DNA from: Toxoplasma gondii ME49
Lineage: Eukaryota > Apicomplexa > Conoidasida > Eucoccidiorida > Sarcocystidae
Assembly: GCF_000006565.2 (NCBI RefSeq)
Contig: NC_031480.1
Coordinates: forward strand, 4,685,529 to 4,749,528
DNA length: 64,000 nt
Direction: 5' to 3'
This document shows positions 24,152-36,511 of this stretch, in pieces. The translations under genes were made by a program, and so were the position numbers. The notes beneath the pieces are model-generated. The model was not told where the DNA came from. It was given only the letters and a program-made list of their open reading frames with translations, and ran no database searches. Every line of letters starts with the position of its first letter. The first letter of the stretch is position 1.

Positions 24152-27100
24152 ATGCAGAAGCGCGTGATACACAGTCCCTCCTGGCTCCTCCCTGCTGCGC
24201 TCCCCTTCGGCTGGCCTCTCGGTCTGTGGAGCCCAAGCAGCCGCTCGGCTCTGTCTCTGCGACAGGCAGTTCCCGGCAGAGAAAGGCGTTGCCGACACCC
24301 TTCTCTGAGCGTCTGTTCCAACGACTCACGCCGCGACAGCCTTCTTCTCGCTTCTCCCTCATCGTATTGCTCGTCATCCCTCTCTCCTTACTTGCCTTTT
24401 GCTTCTTCTCCCTGCCCTGCTGAGTGTCGGTGGTCCTCCGCGCATCCTCCTCCTCGATCTCTGTCGACCATGGCGCAGACGCCATGCAACCTGACTGTGA
24501 GCGGAGTCTGTGCTTCTGCACTTCCGAGCTTTTTCAATCTGTGCTTGCTTGCAGCGGGACTGCATGTTTTCGTTCGGAATTTCGAACATGCGAATAGATT
24601 TCGTCTGCGTTGTCACACGAGGAAACAATCAGGAAAGAGGCGTTCAGATTCGAAGACGTACTACAGGCTCTTATCAGTGTGTAGTTCAGGACGCACCTAC
24701 CGACATGTGAAGAAGCAAATGGAGTATTCTGGTATTCTCCTCACTCACTGCCGATCGAAATGCATGCGTCTAGATACAATTGTGAATCAGACGAAGGACA
24801 GATACAGAAGATCCGTGCTTGTGTGTAGGCAGAGGCTGAAGCGTAGGCAGGCAGATATACGCAGATTGAAAGGCGGTACGAGATGGCGACGTATACGTAG
24901 ACGGTTAGATATCCCTATATGGCGCGACACACAAGCAGATGGATAGATGTTCGTAAATCGACAGATGGAAGTGGATGCAGAGATGCAAGTAAAGAGATAG
25001 GTGTACTAGGTGTACACTGGCAGAGATATACCTACGTAGAGTAATAGAGACGTAGGTCAGAGTGATCAATTATAATCCGCCTGCACAGAGTACGTGTGTG
25101 TGCATGCTGCCAATTCTGCAGTATTTGACTCAGTCGCAGGCTCAAGCCCTCGACGAAGATCTCATGGGATCTGAGGTTGGATACTCCGTTGACCAGGTAA
25201 GGCCGGAGATGTGACCACAGACCAAAATATTCCTTGTCTCTGTTTCTTTCTGTTTTTTCCTCGCCCCCTCTCGCTCACTCTGCCTCTCTTCCTCTCTCAT
25301 TCTCTTTCCTGTGTCTTCTTCTCCTTTCTTTCCGTGTTTCCTGACTCGTTCCTCAGTTTTTCTTTTTCTCCATTTTTTCGGTTTTTCTGGACACTCTTCA
25401 GCTGATGGAGTTGGCGGGTCTCAGCGTCGCCCAGGCAGTGGCTGAAGCGATTCCGCTGTCGCCTGCAGTCACTCGCCTCTTGCGCGTTCTCGTAGTCGCG
25501 GGTCCAGGTAAAACACGAATTCATCGACTTGCATGCAGCGACGGGGTCCTGCAATCCAGAAGCCGTTCATGGAGACACAGTTGTGGAAGATTTCAAAAAA
25601 TCCTTCTAGGCAGTCTGGCGTGACGCAGAGTGACGGCACTGATGACAGGTGGGCAGGGTCTCTCTGTGCACTCTCAGAGCGACTTGATTTGTCCTGCACT
25701 GCGGTGTTTATAAGAGCCGTCAAATGGCTTTCCTGAAAACCGTAATAGCGAATTTATAGTTGCCAAAGGGCGCTGGTTAGTCGTGTCCAGAACGGCAAGG
25801 CTGTACAAATGCCCGAGGAATGCCAACGAGACTGAGAGGTGTACTTGCAGCCCCATGTTCCACTGTGGCGCCTCCACGGTCCTCTTTACACTGGACAGTC
25901 GTGTTGGGTCTCAGTTTCCAAAAACGAAGCGTCTCTGTACTCGTCTTCTGCCTAGACACAGCACACGGAACATGTCGTGGGGTCTCTGTCGGAGGACAGG
26001 AAAAACGAATCGCCGCATGACTTGCTTCAGCGAGGTGAAGCGCGCTTTGCGTGAAGCCGAAACACACCTTGATGCAGGGTCTGTACCATCGGACCGGCAC
26101 CCGCGAGGTCCCGCGGCTTTGGTTTGGCTGGAGTTCCTTTTCGCGCTGCGCGCTGTTTCCTTCAACGCGGACGGAGTCGATGATTCTTGGAATTGTTGCT
26201 GGACCTCCTGAAGAGGCGTTGGTTCTGCTGCTCGAGAAATGAGACCAACGGGAACTCGCAAGTGTGAACTCGTTTGCGTCTTGGCACGTCGGCCTTGTTC
26301 CTGCGCGCCCTGCAGGCAATAACGGCGGCGACGGCCTCGTTGCCGCGAGACATTTGAAGCTCTTCGGCTACCAGGTCCACGTGTGGTGTCCGCGCCCACC
26401 CGCCAAGGCACTGTTTGAGGTACGTTGCCGCATTCCGCCGCTGAAACAAAAGGGAAGCGGACGGGAGGGAACGCGAAGGCTCGCGATGCTCGCCTGGTCC
26501 GCGAAACTTCTCTTCGCTGTTGTGGGGACCTCCAAGGACCTGAACGGATGTGCGAGGCAGAGACAGGTGGCGGGTGGGTTGCCAGCGCAATCGAAAAAGG
26601 AGGCCAAGCTTCGCCGGAAAACAGGCGTCCGCATTGCACAAGGCGGGGCTCCGTACACGTGAACCTCCGTCGAGAACTGTACGGTTCAAGCAACCAGAAA
26701 GGAAAAACTCTCTCGTCGGTTGCGAGGCGGCGATACAGTAAAGTCCGCAGGTGTCGCTCGTCTCCCTACAGGGCGTGACAATTCGAATTTCAACCACCAG
26801 TCTTTCAGTCCCGGGCAAAACGTGGATCGATGATTTCCAAGGTGCACTGCATCACGGGCACCCTACGTTTTCTCGACTTCCATGGAAACCACGTAGCTCC
26901 AACATGCCTCGAAAGACTTTAGCGTTCAGTCATTACCCACCGTTCCAACCTTCTCTACATACGAGTATCAATATATGCATATATATATATATATATATGT
27001 ATATATAGTTGTATGCTTAGAAAATCATAGGTCTTGGTGGCTATGTAAGTCTATGAAAGGCCATGAATATCTGTGACTGTATGTGTTTCGTGGGCGGTTG

Positions 27101-28975
27101 TCCAGTGGTTCTCCTGCTCTCTCAGTGAATTTATATATAGTTCTGGAAAGATGCGTTTATGTACAGTGAATACCTGTTTGCACAGGGATACATATACATA
27201 TGTAAATCTCTATACATACATATATATATGTAAATGCACGTCTGTTTTGCTTTGGAATGTCCACCTGGATGAGTCTGACATGTATCGTTTTTCTGTTGAG
27301 GCTTTTCTCATCTTTCTTCAAATTCCTGATTTTTTTTCAGAACTTGATGAAGCAGCTGAGAAACCACCGGGTGCCAGTGACTGTGGAGGCACCTCCAGGT
27401 AGATCGCGCTCTGTGCATGCAGAAAATCTACGGAGGCGAGAGAGAAACTCACATGTGACGAAGTCGTGCAGTAGATATACGCATGTTGGTGCATGCATAT
27501 TCACGTGCGTGCATGTAGCAGCTGTATGTATCTGTGCCCGGCTGCATATGAATATCCATAGATCCATGTATTTATGTATATCTCTGCTTATATAATGATA
27601 TATACATATATAAATATGTATATATTTGTATATTTTATGTGTATCGCTCCTTATATATATATATATATATATATTTATGTATGTCTCTCTTTGTGAATAT
27701 CTCTATTTATTTATGTGTATCTCTGATTACATAAATATGAGCAAAGATGTGTTGGGAGAACATTGGATTTGGACTTCCCTGCACGCAGAGCAGAGGCTAA
27801 CTGTTTTTGTGTCTTTCGGTTTTGATGCAGATTTGCGAGATTTCCACTTGATTGTTGACAGCATCTTTGGATTCAGTTTCAAGGGGTTTGTGCGCCCACC
27901 CTTCGACGCGGTTCTGCATGCGTTGAAAACTTCAAACATTCCGGTTCTCTCCGTTGATATTCCCTCAGGCTGGGATGTAGAAAAGGGTAAGGCCGCCGAT
28001 TCACTCGCCGGGAGAAGCGGTCAAAGATGCTTTGATTTCACTCGAAATGAACGAAGGGTATTTGTACTTGCTCTTGCCTTCTCTGCTTCGTCTCTTGGTT
28101 ACAGGACTCCTCCTTGGCGTTATCTGTGTTTTCTGTTTCGCTGTTCATTTCTCCTCTTTAGTCCTCTGTTTCATCGTATTCATTCTCCTTTTTTGGTCCT
28201 TGTTCTCTTGCAGGCAATGTGACAGGCGAGGGGTTGGAACCGCAGTACTTGATTTCTCTAACGGCACCGAAGCTTTGCGCGAAACACTTCAAGAAAGTGC
28301 ACTTTGTTGGCGGTCGATTTGTCCCCGAGTGAGCTGCCGGCTTTCGCATTTTGTCGGTTCAGAGAGATAGTGAAATTCTGTTAGAACCGACGTTTTCTGT
28401 CATGGGAAGCAACATGTGCAACCACAAGGTGGACGCCTGGAAGGCGGGGTGTGTGCGTGTAAGCCTTGGGGCGTGGAGACACCCGAACTGACGGAAGAAT
28501 AAGTAAAACACTGCAAAACATATTCTTGAAATCATAAGTGAGTCTCTTGAGAGGAGTGGCTTCGAAAAATCCAAAAGCATTTCGAGGTGCATCTTGCGTA
28601 TGTGTGTGTTTGTGTGTGTGTTTGTGTGTATGTAACCAGGTCTATGGTGGAGAAGTACCAGCTTGTTCTGCCGGAATATCCAGGTAGGACATACTCTAGT
28701 TAGTGTATAGACAACTGGGGGTGTCTGTGTATCTTTGGAGTTGTTTCGCTTGCTCGCGCTCACATCGTTTCTCGTGTCAACGCCGCCCCCCCATCCCGGA
28801 TATACGCGTTCTTCGGTCTCGCGTATCCCCCACTCCGTGCTTCCTCTGTTGCTTGCCTTGTGCACCACGAACGAGACCCTCATCGCACTGCCTGTCGTAC
28901 CGCACTGTCTGCAGCTCTCTCGATTTATCACGCAACAAATCCTCTGACTCTCTTCAACATTCAGGTGTAGCGTGA
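24152..28975 (+). CDS. NAXE: NAD(P)H-hydrate epimerase (NAXE / YjeF_N domain)
   Basis: The enzyme epimerises the R form of damaged NAD(P)H hydrate to the S form for repair by the ATP-dependent dehydratase. Exons: 24152-24496, 25122-25196, 25402-25507, 26316-26419, 27341-27398, 27831-27986, 28214-28328, 28640-28683 and 28965-28975, all in phase, 337 aa. Family signatures run in order: [91 protein letters not shown] and [11 protein letters not shown]. The stretch from YLTQSQ to LPEYPG has no obvious gap against the family. The first exon is uncertain. ATG 24152 gives an Arg/Ser-rich leader resembling an organelle presequence, while ATG 24470 in ACCATGG context gives a leaderless form of 231 aa. 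The last exon adds only three codons plus the stop and is the weakest piece. No dehydratase (NAXD) gene is in the window. Confidence 0.87.
26970..27008. repeat. TA microsatellite in a NAXE intron
   Basis: Short (TA)n tract between exons 26316-26419 and 27341-27398. Confidence 0.75.
27590..27730. repeat. TA/TATTTATG microsatellite in a NAXE intron
   Basis: (TA)n blocks with ATTTATGTATGTCTC-type steps, about 100 bp upstream of exon 27831-27986. Confidence 0.82.
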
Positions 28976-31900
28976 ACCATGTGTGTACGCGCGCAACCAT
29001 CCATGCATGTGCATGTATATCTATACGTGCATGATGGTATATTCTCTTTTTCTGTATGTTCACGGATCTTATATCGTGTATGCGTGCATACTCTGTTTCG
29101 ATCGCTGTATCATAGCAACCATGGGGGAATGTCGACGTTTTCTCCGAGGGTTCTGCCTTTTCACTCATTTCCGTTTCCGCCCCTCTAGGATGCACATTCC
29201 ACCGACCTCAGTTGCTGTGCGAACGCGGGATGGAAATCGACAATTGTCTAGCGCTCCCAGTGGCATAGGCATCAGGCACAGCGACGAATCTGTTTTGTGA
29301 CGGAAGCAATCCGCCAATTTCGTGTCTTTTGCCTTCTCGTGTCTGAAGGCATTCAGGGGGTCGTCCGCATCGACTAAGTCGCCAGGCAGAACGCGGCTGC
29401 TTCATTGGGGAAGCCTACTATGCCCTTCCGTGGCGTTCGTTGGTCTGCGAAACGGGCATAGCCTGTGCAAGTGCCTTGATCTGAAAGCCATATTTTCCAC
29501 GGGAGTGTGATAGGCCGCAAAACTAGTCTTTTTTCAGTGAACCCTGGCCTGCGATGCTAATTCGGGACCTTCGTTGCGCGAGGCATTCGGCCGTTTCGTT
29601 GCGGATCAACCAATCAGGAACATGTCCAAACCACCCGTCGGGAATCCGTCTACCGGGAATGCAGAGTGTACAGCGAAATGCACACCTCTCGCTGTCGAGA
29701 ACTTGCGTGCGTACTTTCCGTCTTTCGGCATATGCTTTTCCGAGAAACGTATGTATGAATGTGCTTGCGTGCTTACCTTCGGGGCTGTTGACGTTTAAGC
29801 TAAAAGCCGACATGGACGGGTTTCAATCGAGTGTATCAAATTCCGGCGCTTGAGTCAGACCTTGGAGTGTTCCAGTTTGCATGCTGTGTACTCAGCAGAC
29901 AAGTCAGACTACCTGTGTGTGTCAGTATACAATTAGGTGAACCCAGACGGAAAAAGAGAGACAAATTTCTCTAGCTTAGTGCAAACTTACAGATCAAGCC
30001 ACATACCGTTGAGTGTGCCGCCGCGTTGGCACTTTCGAGATGTGGTGTCCCCCGTGAGACTTTTAGAGTCTTTCTACCTGAGAAAAGGGTCAAAAGAGCG
30101 AAACGCGAGCTGGAATAGCTACAGGTTTCATTTTTGCCGTTGTGACATTTGCATCACAGAGCGTTCACAGCCTACTCGCATTCTCACCGTGTGGCCCTGA
30201 AGATAACAACTTCTCGTTTGATGCTAGCAGGAGGCACTCTGTCATGATGATTAGGACCAGTGGAACTACATTTCAGGTACAGATCTGGCAAGGCGAGTGA
30301 CAGCGATGATGATTCACATAGGACATTTGGTTTTCGGCGTCACGAATGAACTGGCCAACGACACTGGTGCTCCCTCAAAGATACTTGAGTGAAAAAAAGT
30401 GTCGGGATGCAAATTTCTCTGAAACTATAAATTCTTCCACATTCGTGCTACACCTACGGGTCACTGACCCTCACATCTGGGAATCGAACAAGACAGAAAA
30501 CAATGCACTTTGATGTACACTTGTCAATGGAGGGCCACGCCGGCTTTTGGCCAGAAGGCACTTTGCCATCTCTGATGTTTAAATGCTTGACATCTCCGGT
30601 GCTTAAAAGCTTGTCATTTCCAAAGGCAGCAGTAAAGAACACGTAACGCATAATGGTGGCGCACTGGAGATGCAGACGCGTTCCACGCGTAGCGAAAGTA
30701 TCTGGAGACAACGAGTCAAAAGGGGGGTCGAGACAGACTTCCACCGGCTTTGCTTACACCCTTTCCACTCTGTAGTTTCGCCGAATCATTCTTGAAGTGA
30801 TAGGATGTCCGCGGCTGAGGTGAGCCTGGAAAGCTAGTGGGCGGTGTACCGGCATTTACCAACACACAAGGGGTAAATCAATGTCTTGTCACACAAAGCA
30901 CAAAGTTTTCGCACTATCCGCACAGGAAACCGTGTTATCTGAATGTTTTTAACCAACCGTATCGAAGACGCCTGGGTTTTCGGTATCACTTTTCGACGAG
31001 ATTGGACGCTGTCGTTCACTTGTGCATTGAGGAAAAGAATAGCCGCTGATGCTGCCAGTGAGTCAGTGTCTTAAACGGGAAACTACAGTCGCGGATAGAA
31101 GGCTGTTTTCAGAGATTCTGCAGTAAGGAGCAGAAGAGTGGGCATTGACAAAACGGTAAACTGATGCCGCGAAGACACTTTTTTCCTGATCGGCTAGCCG
31201 CGGATAATGAAGACAGAACAGAACAACTTGCCAGAGCAGTCCGTCGAGTATCGCCCTTTGGACAGGACTGTTACAGTGAATCCAAGAAAAACAGCTGCAG
31301 GCTTCGCGCAACTACTTCGTACCTTTCTATTTTCGGGTTCGACTGCATCTTTCTGTCTCTCGTTTCTGATGTGGTGACTAGTTCTGAGAACGCTCTGCAC
31401 AAGCAGCGCGAAAGGTACAGCTCGTTCTGGTAACGTCGTGTGTTCAGCTGGTTTTTTTGACCCGCAACGCAAGAGACCGGAGAACTACAGATGAGAGTTT
31501 TTGGTCTGGACTTGATTTGTTGGGCTGCGTGTTCTTCTGCAAGATTTATATAAGTAATTGTTAACAAAGTTGCCCCTGCTGACTGCGAACCCAATGTAGA
31601 CTGTAGGGAAGTGCTCTGAACATTCCAGGTTTGTCTTTGTTCGTTGTCTTTAGAAGGCGTTGCACCGTCTGTCTCAACGCTTTGTTTTGCCTTGTCCGTC
31701 ATCCGTTGACTTCTTGTTTGCAAAAAATTGAATTCCGCGATAACTTGGAAAGACCGCTAATCGAGAACGTCAACGGTCTCTTGGCTTCCTTAGTTCTTTC
31801 ATCGTGAGCCCCCGTTTGGATAATCCCTGAGCCACGTCCACACCGTTCTTTTGTCTTTGTTTTGCACATCGATTCATATGTCACTCCAGTAACGAACTTC

Positions 31901-32105
31901 AGCTGGGCGGCAAGCGAGTCGAACGCACGTTTGTTCTACAGAACGACGAGACCGCACAAACCAGCGTTCCTCACGTGAATCTGGTTTTCTGCGTTGCGCT
32001 ACACAGAACCTACAAACACTTTCATAATAAACTAAGGAAACCAGTGATTCGAGCACACTGTGTCCGCGTTCTTGTTCTTCATAGTGGCTGATCCGGTTTC
32101 TGAGG
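28976..32105. other. Intergenic region, NAXE to membrane-protein gene
   Basis: About 3.1 kb without recognisable genes. Composition is more balanced than in the genic regions, stops are frequent in all frames, and no family similarity or conserved splice pairs were seen. It should hold the NAXE 3' UTR and the promoter of the gene starting at 32106. Confidence 0.55.
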
Positions 32106-34088
32106 ATGGACGCTCGCGTGCACGAAGCTGGAACAGAACCTCAGGAAATGCGAGAGGGCTCTGCCAGTATTTGCATGCCTTTAGCCGACTCCGGACTGGT
32201 GCAGATAGGGAAGCGCGAGATGGATGACTTATGCAACTCTCCAATCGTGCGTGAACAGACCGAGCAAGGGAAGCAATTGTCACCCTATCCTGGGGAGACC
32301 AACGCTGCAGCCTCCCGACAGAGTGAATCTGAATCACCGCGGTCTGCGAATCACAGCGACCGAGCGCCCGGAGAAGCAGATGTTTTCCCTGCACTCCCTC
32401 TGCAGGATATTTCCCGGCTTTTCTGGGGATGGGAAGAAAACATCCCCAAGAACTCGTCGACGGAGGCAAGCCCACGGCGGTTCAGCCCGTCAGCGATGGA
32501 AGGCGCGGACAACGGGCACGAGGCGGAGAACGTGAAGAAGTCGCCTGGAGGAAATGCCAGAGATACTGAACAGCCGATTTTGCTTTCCCTCAAACCGGCT
32601 TTGCATCACGTTCCTTATGCCGGAACCTCTCCGTCTTACTCCGCGCACCTGCGGTACGAACTTGGCCTCACCAGAAGATTTTGGTCGTTTGATTTGCACC
32701 ATCGGGATTGGAGACAGGTCTTTGTTTCCTCCTACTTTCCCAACTTGATTGATGTGGCGGCGCTGGTCCTCATCCGACTTGTCCTGTGTGTCGTTTTGTT
32801 GGTCCTCGAATTCTTTGCCTCCAGCGACGTGAAGAACGACCTGGGCTGGCCTATGCTTCTGTACTTCACCAACTGGAATTCGTACATGACTTCGATCTAC
32901 TTTTGCCTTCTTTGTTTCTTGTCAGTAAGAGCTGCCTGGTCGTTCCGCACGCGAACTGATTCTCCAGGCACGGACACAGAGGAGACACCAGAGAAGTCTG
33001 TCTTATCCGAACTTGTCGAGCACGCTGATGTGAAAGCGAATCCGACGTCAGGCGTGGACGATTCCCGGGAAGTCTCTGCAAAAGAGACTGTCCAGTCGCA
33101 GGGCTGGGCCGCACGAACATCAAATGAAACTCCTCCGTCCGCCGGAAGCAAGCTGACAAAACAGAAAAGTCGGCATCTTCACTACAACCCCGAGAAAGGT
33201 CTTTGGGGATGTTTTTGCATCCGCAGCAAACACACGGCTCCCACTCTGCCGCCGAAGTCCACAGTTCGACGCAAGCTTGCAGATTGTTTGCTGCTGCCGG
33301 GCTACCACGATTTGATGTCGCACGAAGTGTACTGTGTCGAGGGAATTCTTTTGGCACCGAATCCTTCGTACCCCGACAGTTTGGCATGCCCCTGTGTGAG
33401 GAGAAAACGCGCTTGCGCGCGGGAGAAATCCGAATCAGAACCGCGCGTTTTAGAACACGAATCGGATTCGAAGTGTTCAGGACCTCGGACGCCGCTCCTC
33501 GTTTCGATTGTTTGGTTGCTGCACAGCGTCCACCTCATTGCTTCTGTGGGGGTGTGTCTGATTTTCTTCTTACTTCTCAACCAGAATGGCAATAAGTTTC
33601 CAGAATCTTGGTACTCAGTGTGGAAACACCTCATGATTGTGGTTGTCACGCTCATGCATTCGCTGCTCCTGTCGCGCATTCCACTCCCAATACGCCACGT
33701 CGTCTTTGCGTACATCTTCATCATGGTTTACCTTGCTGTGCAAGTCGTTGTCTTCCTCCTAGATCTCCCGAATGGCGACGGCGCTCACGGGTACATCTAC
33801 CGCGTCTTTGACTTGCGTTTTCCGGGTCGAACTTTGGGAGTGGCGGCGCTCGTTCTGGCCAGCATTGCCGTCCTCGCGCTCGTTCTCTGGTCCGTCTCTC
33901 GGCAGAGATCTCTTCTGGTTGACCCACCGCCTTGTGTAGCGGTTTCCGCTTCCACATTTGTGGAAATGAGAGCCAAGCAGCTGGCTGCCAAGCTCCACGA
34001 AATGCATCTTTCGGTTGACTGTGGAGTCGGCGACTGCTGTGTAGACACTCGGGAAGCAAGTAGGCAAACGCCTTTTGCTGACCCCTGA
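32106..34088 (+). CDS. Six-TM membrane protein, tentatively rolling-stone/AIG1-like family
   Basis: Single-exon gene of 660 aa with a clear ATG and TGA. Residues 1-205 are hydrophilic and rich in Ser/Glu/Pro, then hydrophobic segments fall at about 214-238, 250-275, 463-491, 508-528, 530-553 and 577-597. A long polar, Cys-containing loop of about 185 residues (278-462) separates TM2 from TM3. The segments LGWPMLLYFTNWNSYMTSIY, LLSRIPLPIRHVVFAYIF and YIYRVFDLRFPGRTLGVA resemble the YLTNW, SRIP...H...Y and IY..LDW motifs of rolling-stone-type proteins. This is a pattern-level match, and function and membrane location are unknown. A short Cys/Asp-rich tail (CGVGDCCVD) follows the last TM. The intronless structure is unusual among its neighbours. 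Confidence 0.8.
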   Translation: MDARVHEAGTEPQEMREGSASICMPLADSGLVQIGKREMDDLCNSPIVREQTEQGKQLSPYPGETNAAASRQSESESPRSANHSDRAPGEADVFPALPLQDISRLFWGWEENIPKNSSTEASPRRFSPSAMEGADNGHEAENVKKSPGGNARDTEQPILLSLKPALHHVPYAGTSPSYSAHLRYELGLTRRFWSFDLHHRDWRQVFVSSYFPNLIDVAALVLIRLVLCVVLLVLEFFASSDVKNDLGWPMLLYFTNWNSYMTSIYFCLLCFLSVRAAWSFRTRTDSPGTDTEETPEKSVLSELVEHADVKANPTSGVDDSREVSAKETVQSQGWAARTSNETPPSAGSKLTKQKSRHLHYNPEKGLWGCFCIRSKHTAPTLPPKSTVRRKLADCLLLPGYHDLMSHEVYCVEGILLAPNPSYPDSLACPCVRRKRACAREKSESEPRVLEHESDSKCSGPRTPLLVSIVWLLHSVHLIASVGVCLIFFLLLNQNGNKFPESWYSVWKHLMIVVVTLMHSLLLSRIPLPIRHVVFAYIFIMVYLAVQVVVFLLDLPNGDGAHGYIYRVFDLRFPGRTLGVAALVLASIAVLALVLWSVSRQRSLLVDPPPCVAVSASTFVEMRAKQLAAKLHEMHLSVDCGVGDCCVDTREASRQTPFADP

Positions 34089-36511
34089 ATCGCTTGGGTT
34101 GTCCGGTGAAGAAAGACTCACATCGGGGGAAAACCCCGTTTGGGGTTAAAATTCTCTGTGTTTGTTTCCGCGCAGAAATCTGTCTTCTCCAGCCTGAGAA
34201 ACACCTCCATGATTGGCTGCGAACTCCCCTGGCTTAGCTACGTGTGTATGCCTGCACGTGTGGCGACCTGTACACGTAGTGTTGGTTTCTGATAAAAACA
34301 TCGGAATCACACTTTTGCCGCATGCGATGCGGACCTCTGTTTTGTCGCCGACTTTGTACACCTGATACGCTCTGCTGCCAAGCATGACACGTCGGAGTGT
34401 CTGCTCTGAAAAACAGACTTCTGATGTCATGGCAAAAGCCTGGCTTCGAGAAACAGCACTGTGCGCAGAACGAGTAAGAAAGTGTCTGGGGAGTTTCGCA
34501 ATTAACACGCTTCTTAGGGCTCTACAGATTTGCCTTAGATCTGGGCTCTGCCAGACATTCATTGAACTCTAACACGTCAAGTCACCTCTCTTTTTTTCAT
34601 GGCGCCTAGCACGTTGTGGTTCAGCTCTGTCCAGTATAGAGCACATCTCCTGATGACCGACGTCGGCTTTGTCTTCGGCGATCCGTCCGCCCCTTCGTGG
34701 CAATGAAGGCGATGCTCCTTCACCTGCGAATCCCGAGACAAGGTGCTGAATGACAGTTTCTGACGTGTCCGCAGGGCCTGGAAACAGCACCTCGTGCACG
34801 AGAGTCATTCGACGTGTGTGTCCGCCCACATCCCTTTTGACGTATGTTGTTCACTTCTTTTCTTCTATCGGGATCTCGTACGACTAACTGCCTCGTGACA
34901 ACACTGGCACAGAAATCTATCCACTTGCATTACTCCTAACGAAAAAACGCGACAGACTACGAAGGCCCGTTCAGACGTAGCAGCAGGCACATGGAAATTC
35001 GTTATATCTACCACTGTTCTGCGAATCTACCGAATCAAGCAAACTCTTCAGAAACTCGGACTAAGGCAGAAAACACCTAAAAGATGCATTCTCGTCTGCC
35101 GTCTTTATCCAATACATGCGTTCTTCGTACAACTGGCAGCGCTGCCAGCGGGGCAACGTCGTGTATCGCTCGACACAGTTTCTCCGGTATCCCGTCGATT
35201 GGTCTGCCTCGGACATTGAAACTAATCCACACTTGAAATCACTTGACCCAGTAAATGGATATTAGGTCTGGTTCAGATATTGAAGAGCGTTCTTTATTGA
35301 ATTCATCGTTACGTTTGTTCATTCGCGACGGACTCGTGACTGTCAAGCACGTCCCCAAGTCTCGTCCACGCCGTCTGCAGGCGTGCATTATTCTTGCCAA
35401 AACCGAATGTGGTAAACACGGTATCGTCGCGTGGAATACATATGGATATCCACACCCGCGGGCGGTTCAGCGTATATGAGTGAACCGCCAAAAGGTTTTC
35501 AAGAGTTTTGTCACCACGTTGCGCGTAGCATTCGGCACGACACGCTGCAAGCTTATCCCACTTACAACCAAAGCACTGTGCAGAAGCTGGGACGGACGTA
35601 TATTAGCATTTTCCCCATTTCACCGCGTGTGTAACACGCATTTGTGTACAAAAAATGAGAACATTCACGTGGCCAACCATGAATACGTTCAAGGACCTCA
35701 GGACCCCGAAAAAGACACAACACCCTGGCGGCAGCCACCACAGCTGGACTATTTCCCGCTACTGTTGTGGCCACGCATCGTTTTCGCCCTCAGGATCGCT
35801 TTTAGAGGAACGTCGGCACTGTGTCAAGAGTCAGTGTGTTGAGATTATTCTGTCGAGGAGCTGAGTAGGACCTTAATGATGGTAGCTCCTCCACACAACA
35901 GGAAAAGAAGCCATCGTCGCTGTATTCCCACGTCGCGTCATCAGCCCCGACCGCTACACTCCCGGTAAAAACACAAACACTGCATATTCGAGAAGCCAAC
36001 TGGGTTGTCCACCAAACCACGCGCTCGCAGTGTTCTCATGTTCTCTCTTGTGCGTCCTCAGCGCAAACGAGTTACACTGCCAAGAAGCAAACCCACTGTA
36101 CCTCCTTCTCCATGTGCTCTCGCGTACCCGGTGTAAAACAAACAGAATCGCGAATGGTACCGGCACCGCCAGAGAAACCAACGTCCAGCTAGCAAATCGC
36201 TGAAACCTGCCTCGGATGATTCGATCGTCATAATCAAACACACGCACTTGAAGCCCATTCAGCAAACACAAACCTGCATCAAGATTTTAGACAAAGATCA
36301 TGAGGTCGCCGGTACGGAATTGGTAGAAACGCTCTGAGGCAGCATTTAGGTCATCCAAGGCTACGCCACGCTTGGACGTACCCCCACAGGAATTTGCATG
36401 TAAAACGCACCGCGCAGGTCCGGTACTTTTCTTAGAAACAGACCGCCACCCCCACGTGCTCGAGCCGCCTCTTTCCGCAAACAGGAAGTCTTTTCGTCAA
36501 TGGAAAAACCA
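34089..36511. other. Convergent intergenic region, membrane-protein gene to cathepsin B
   Basis: About 2.4 kb holding the two 3' UTRs. I see no gene. Small open frames lack family similarity and plausible splice partners. Confidence 0.55.
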
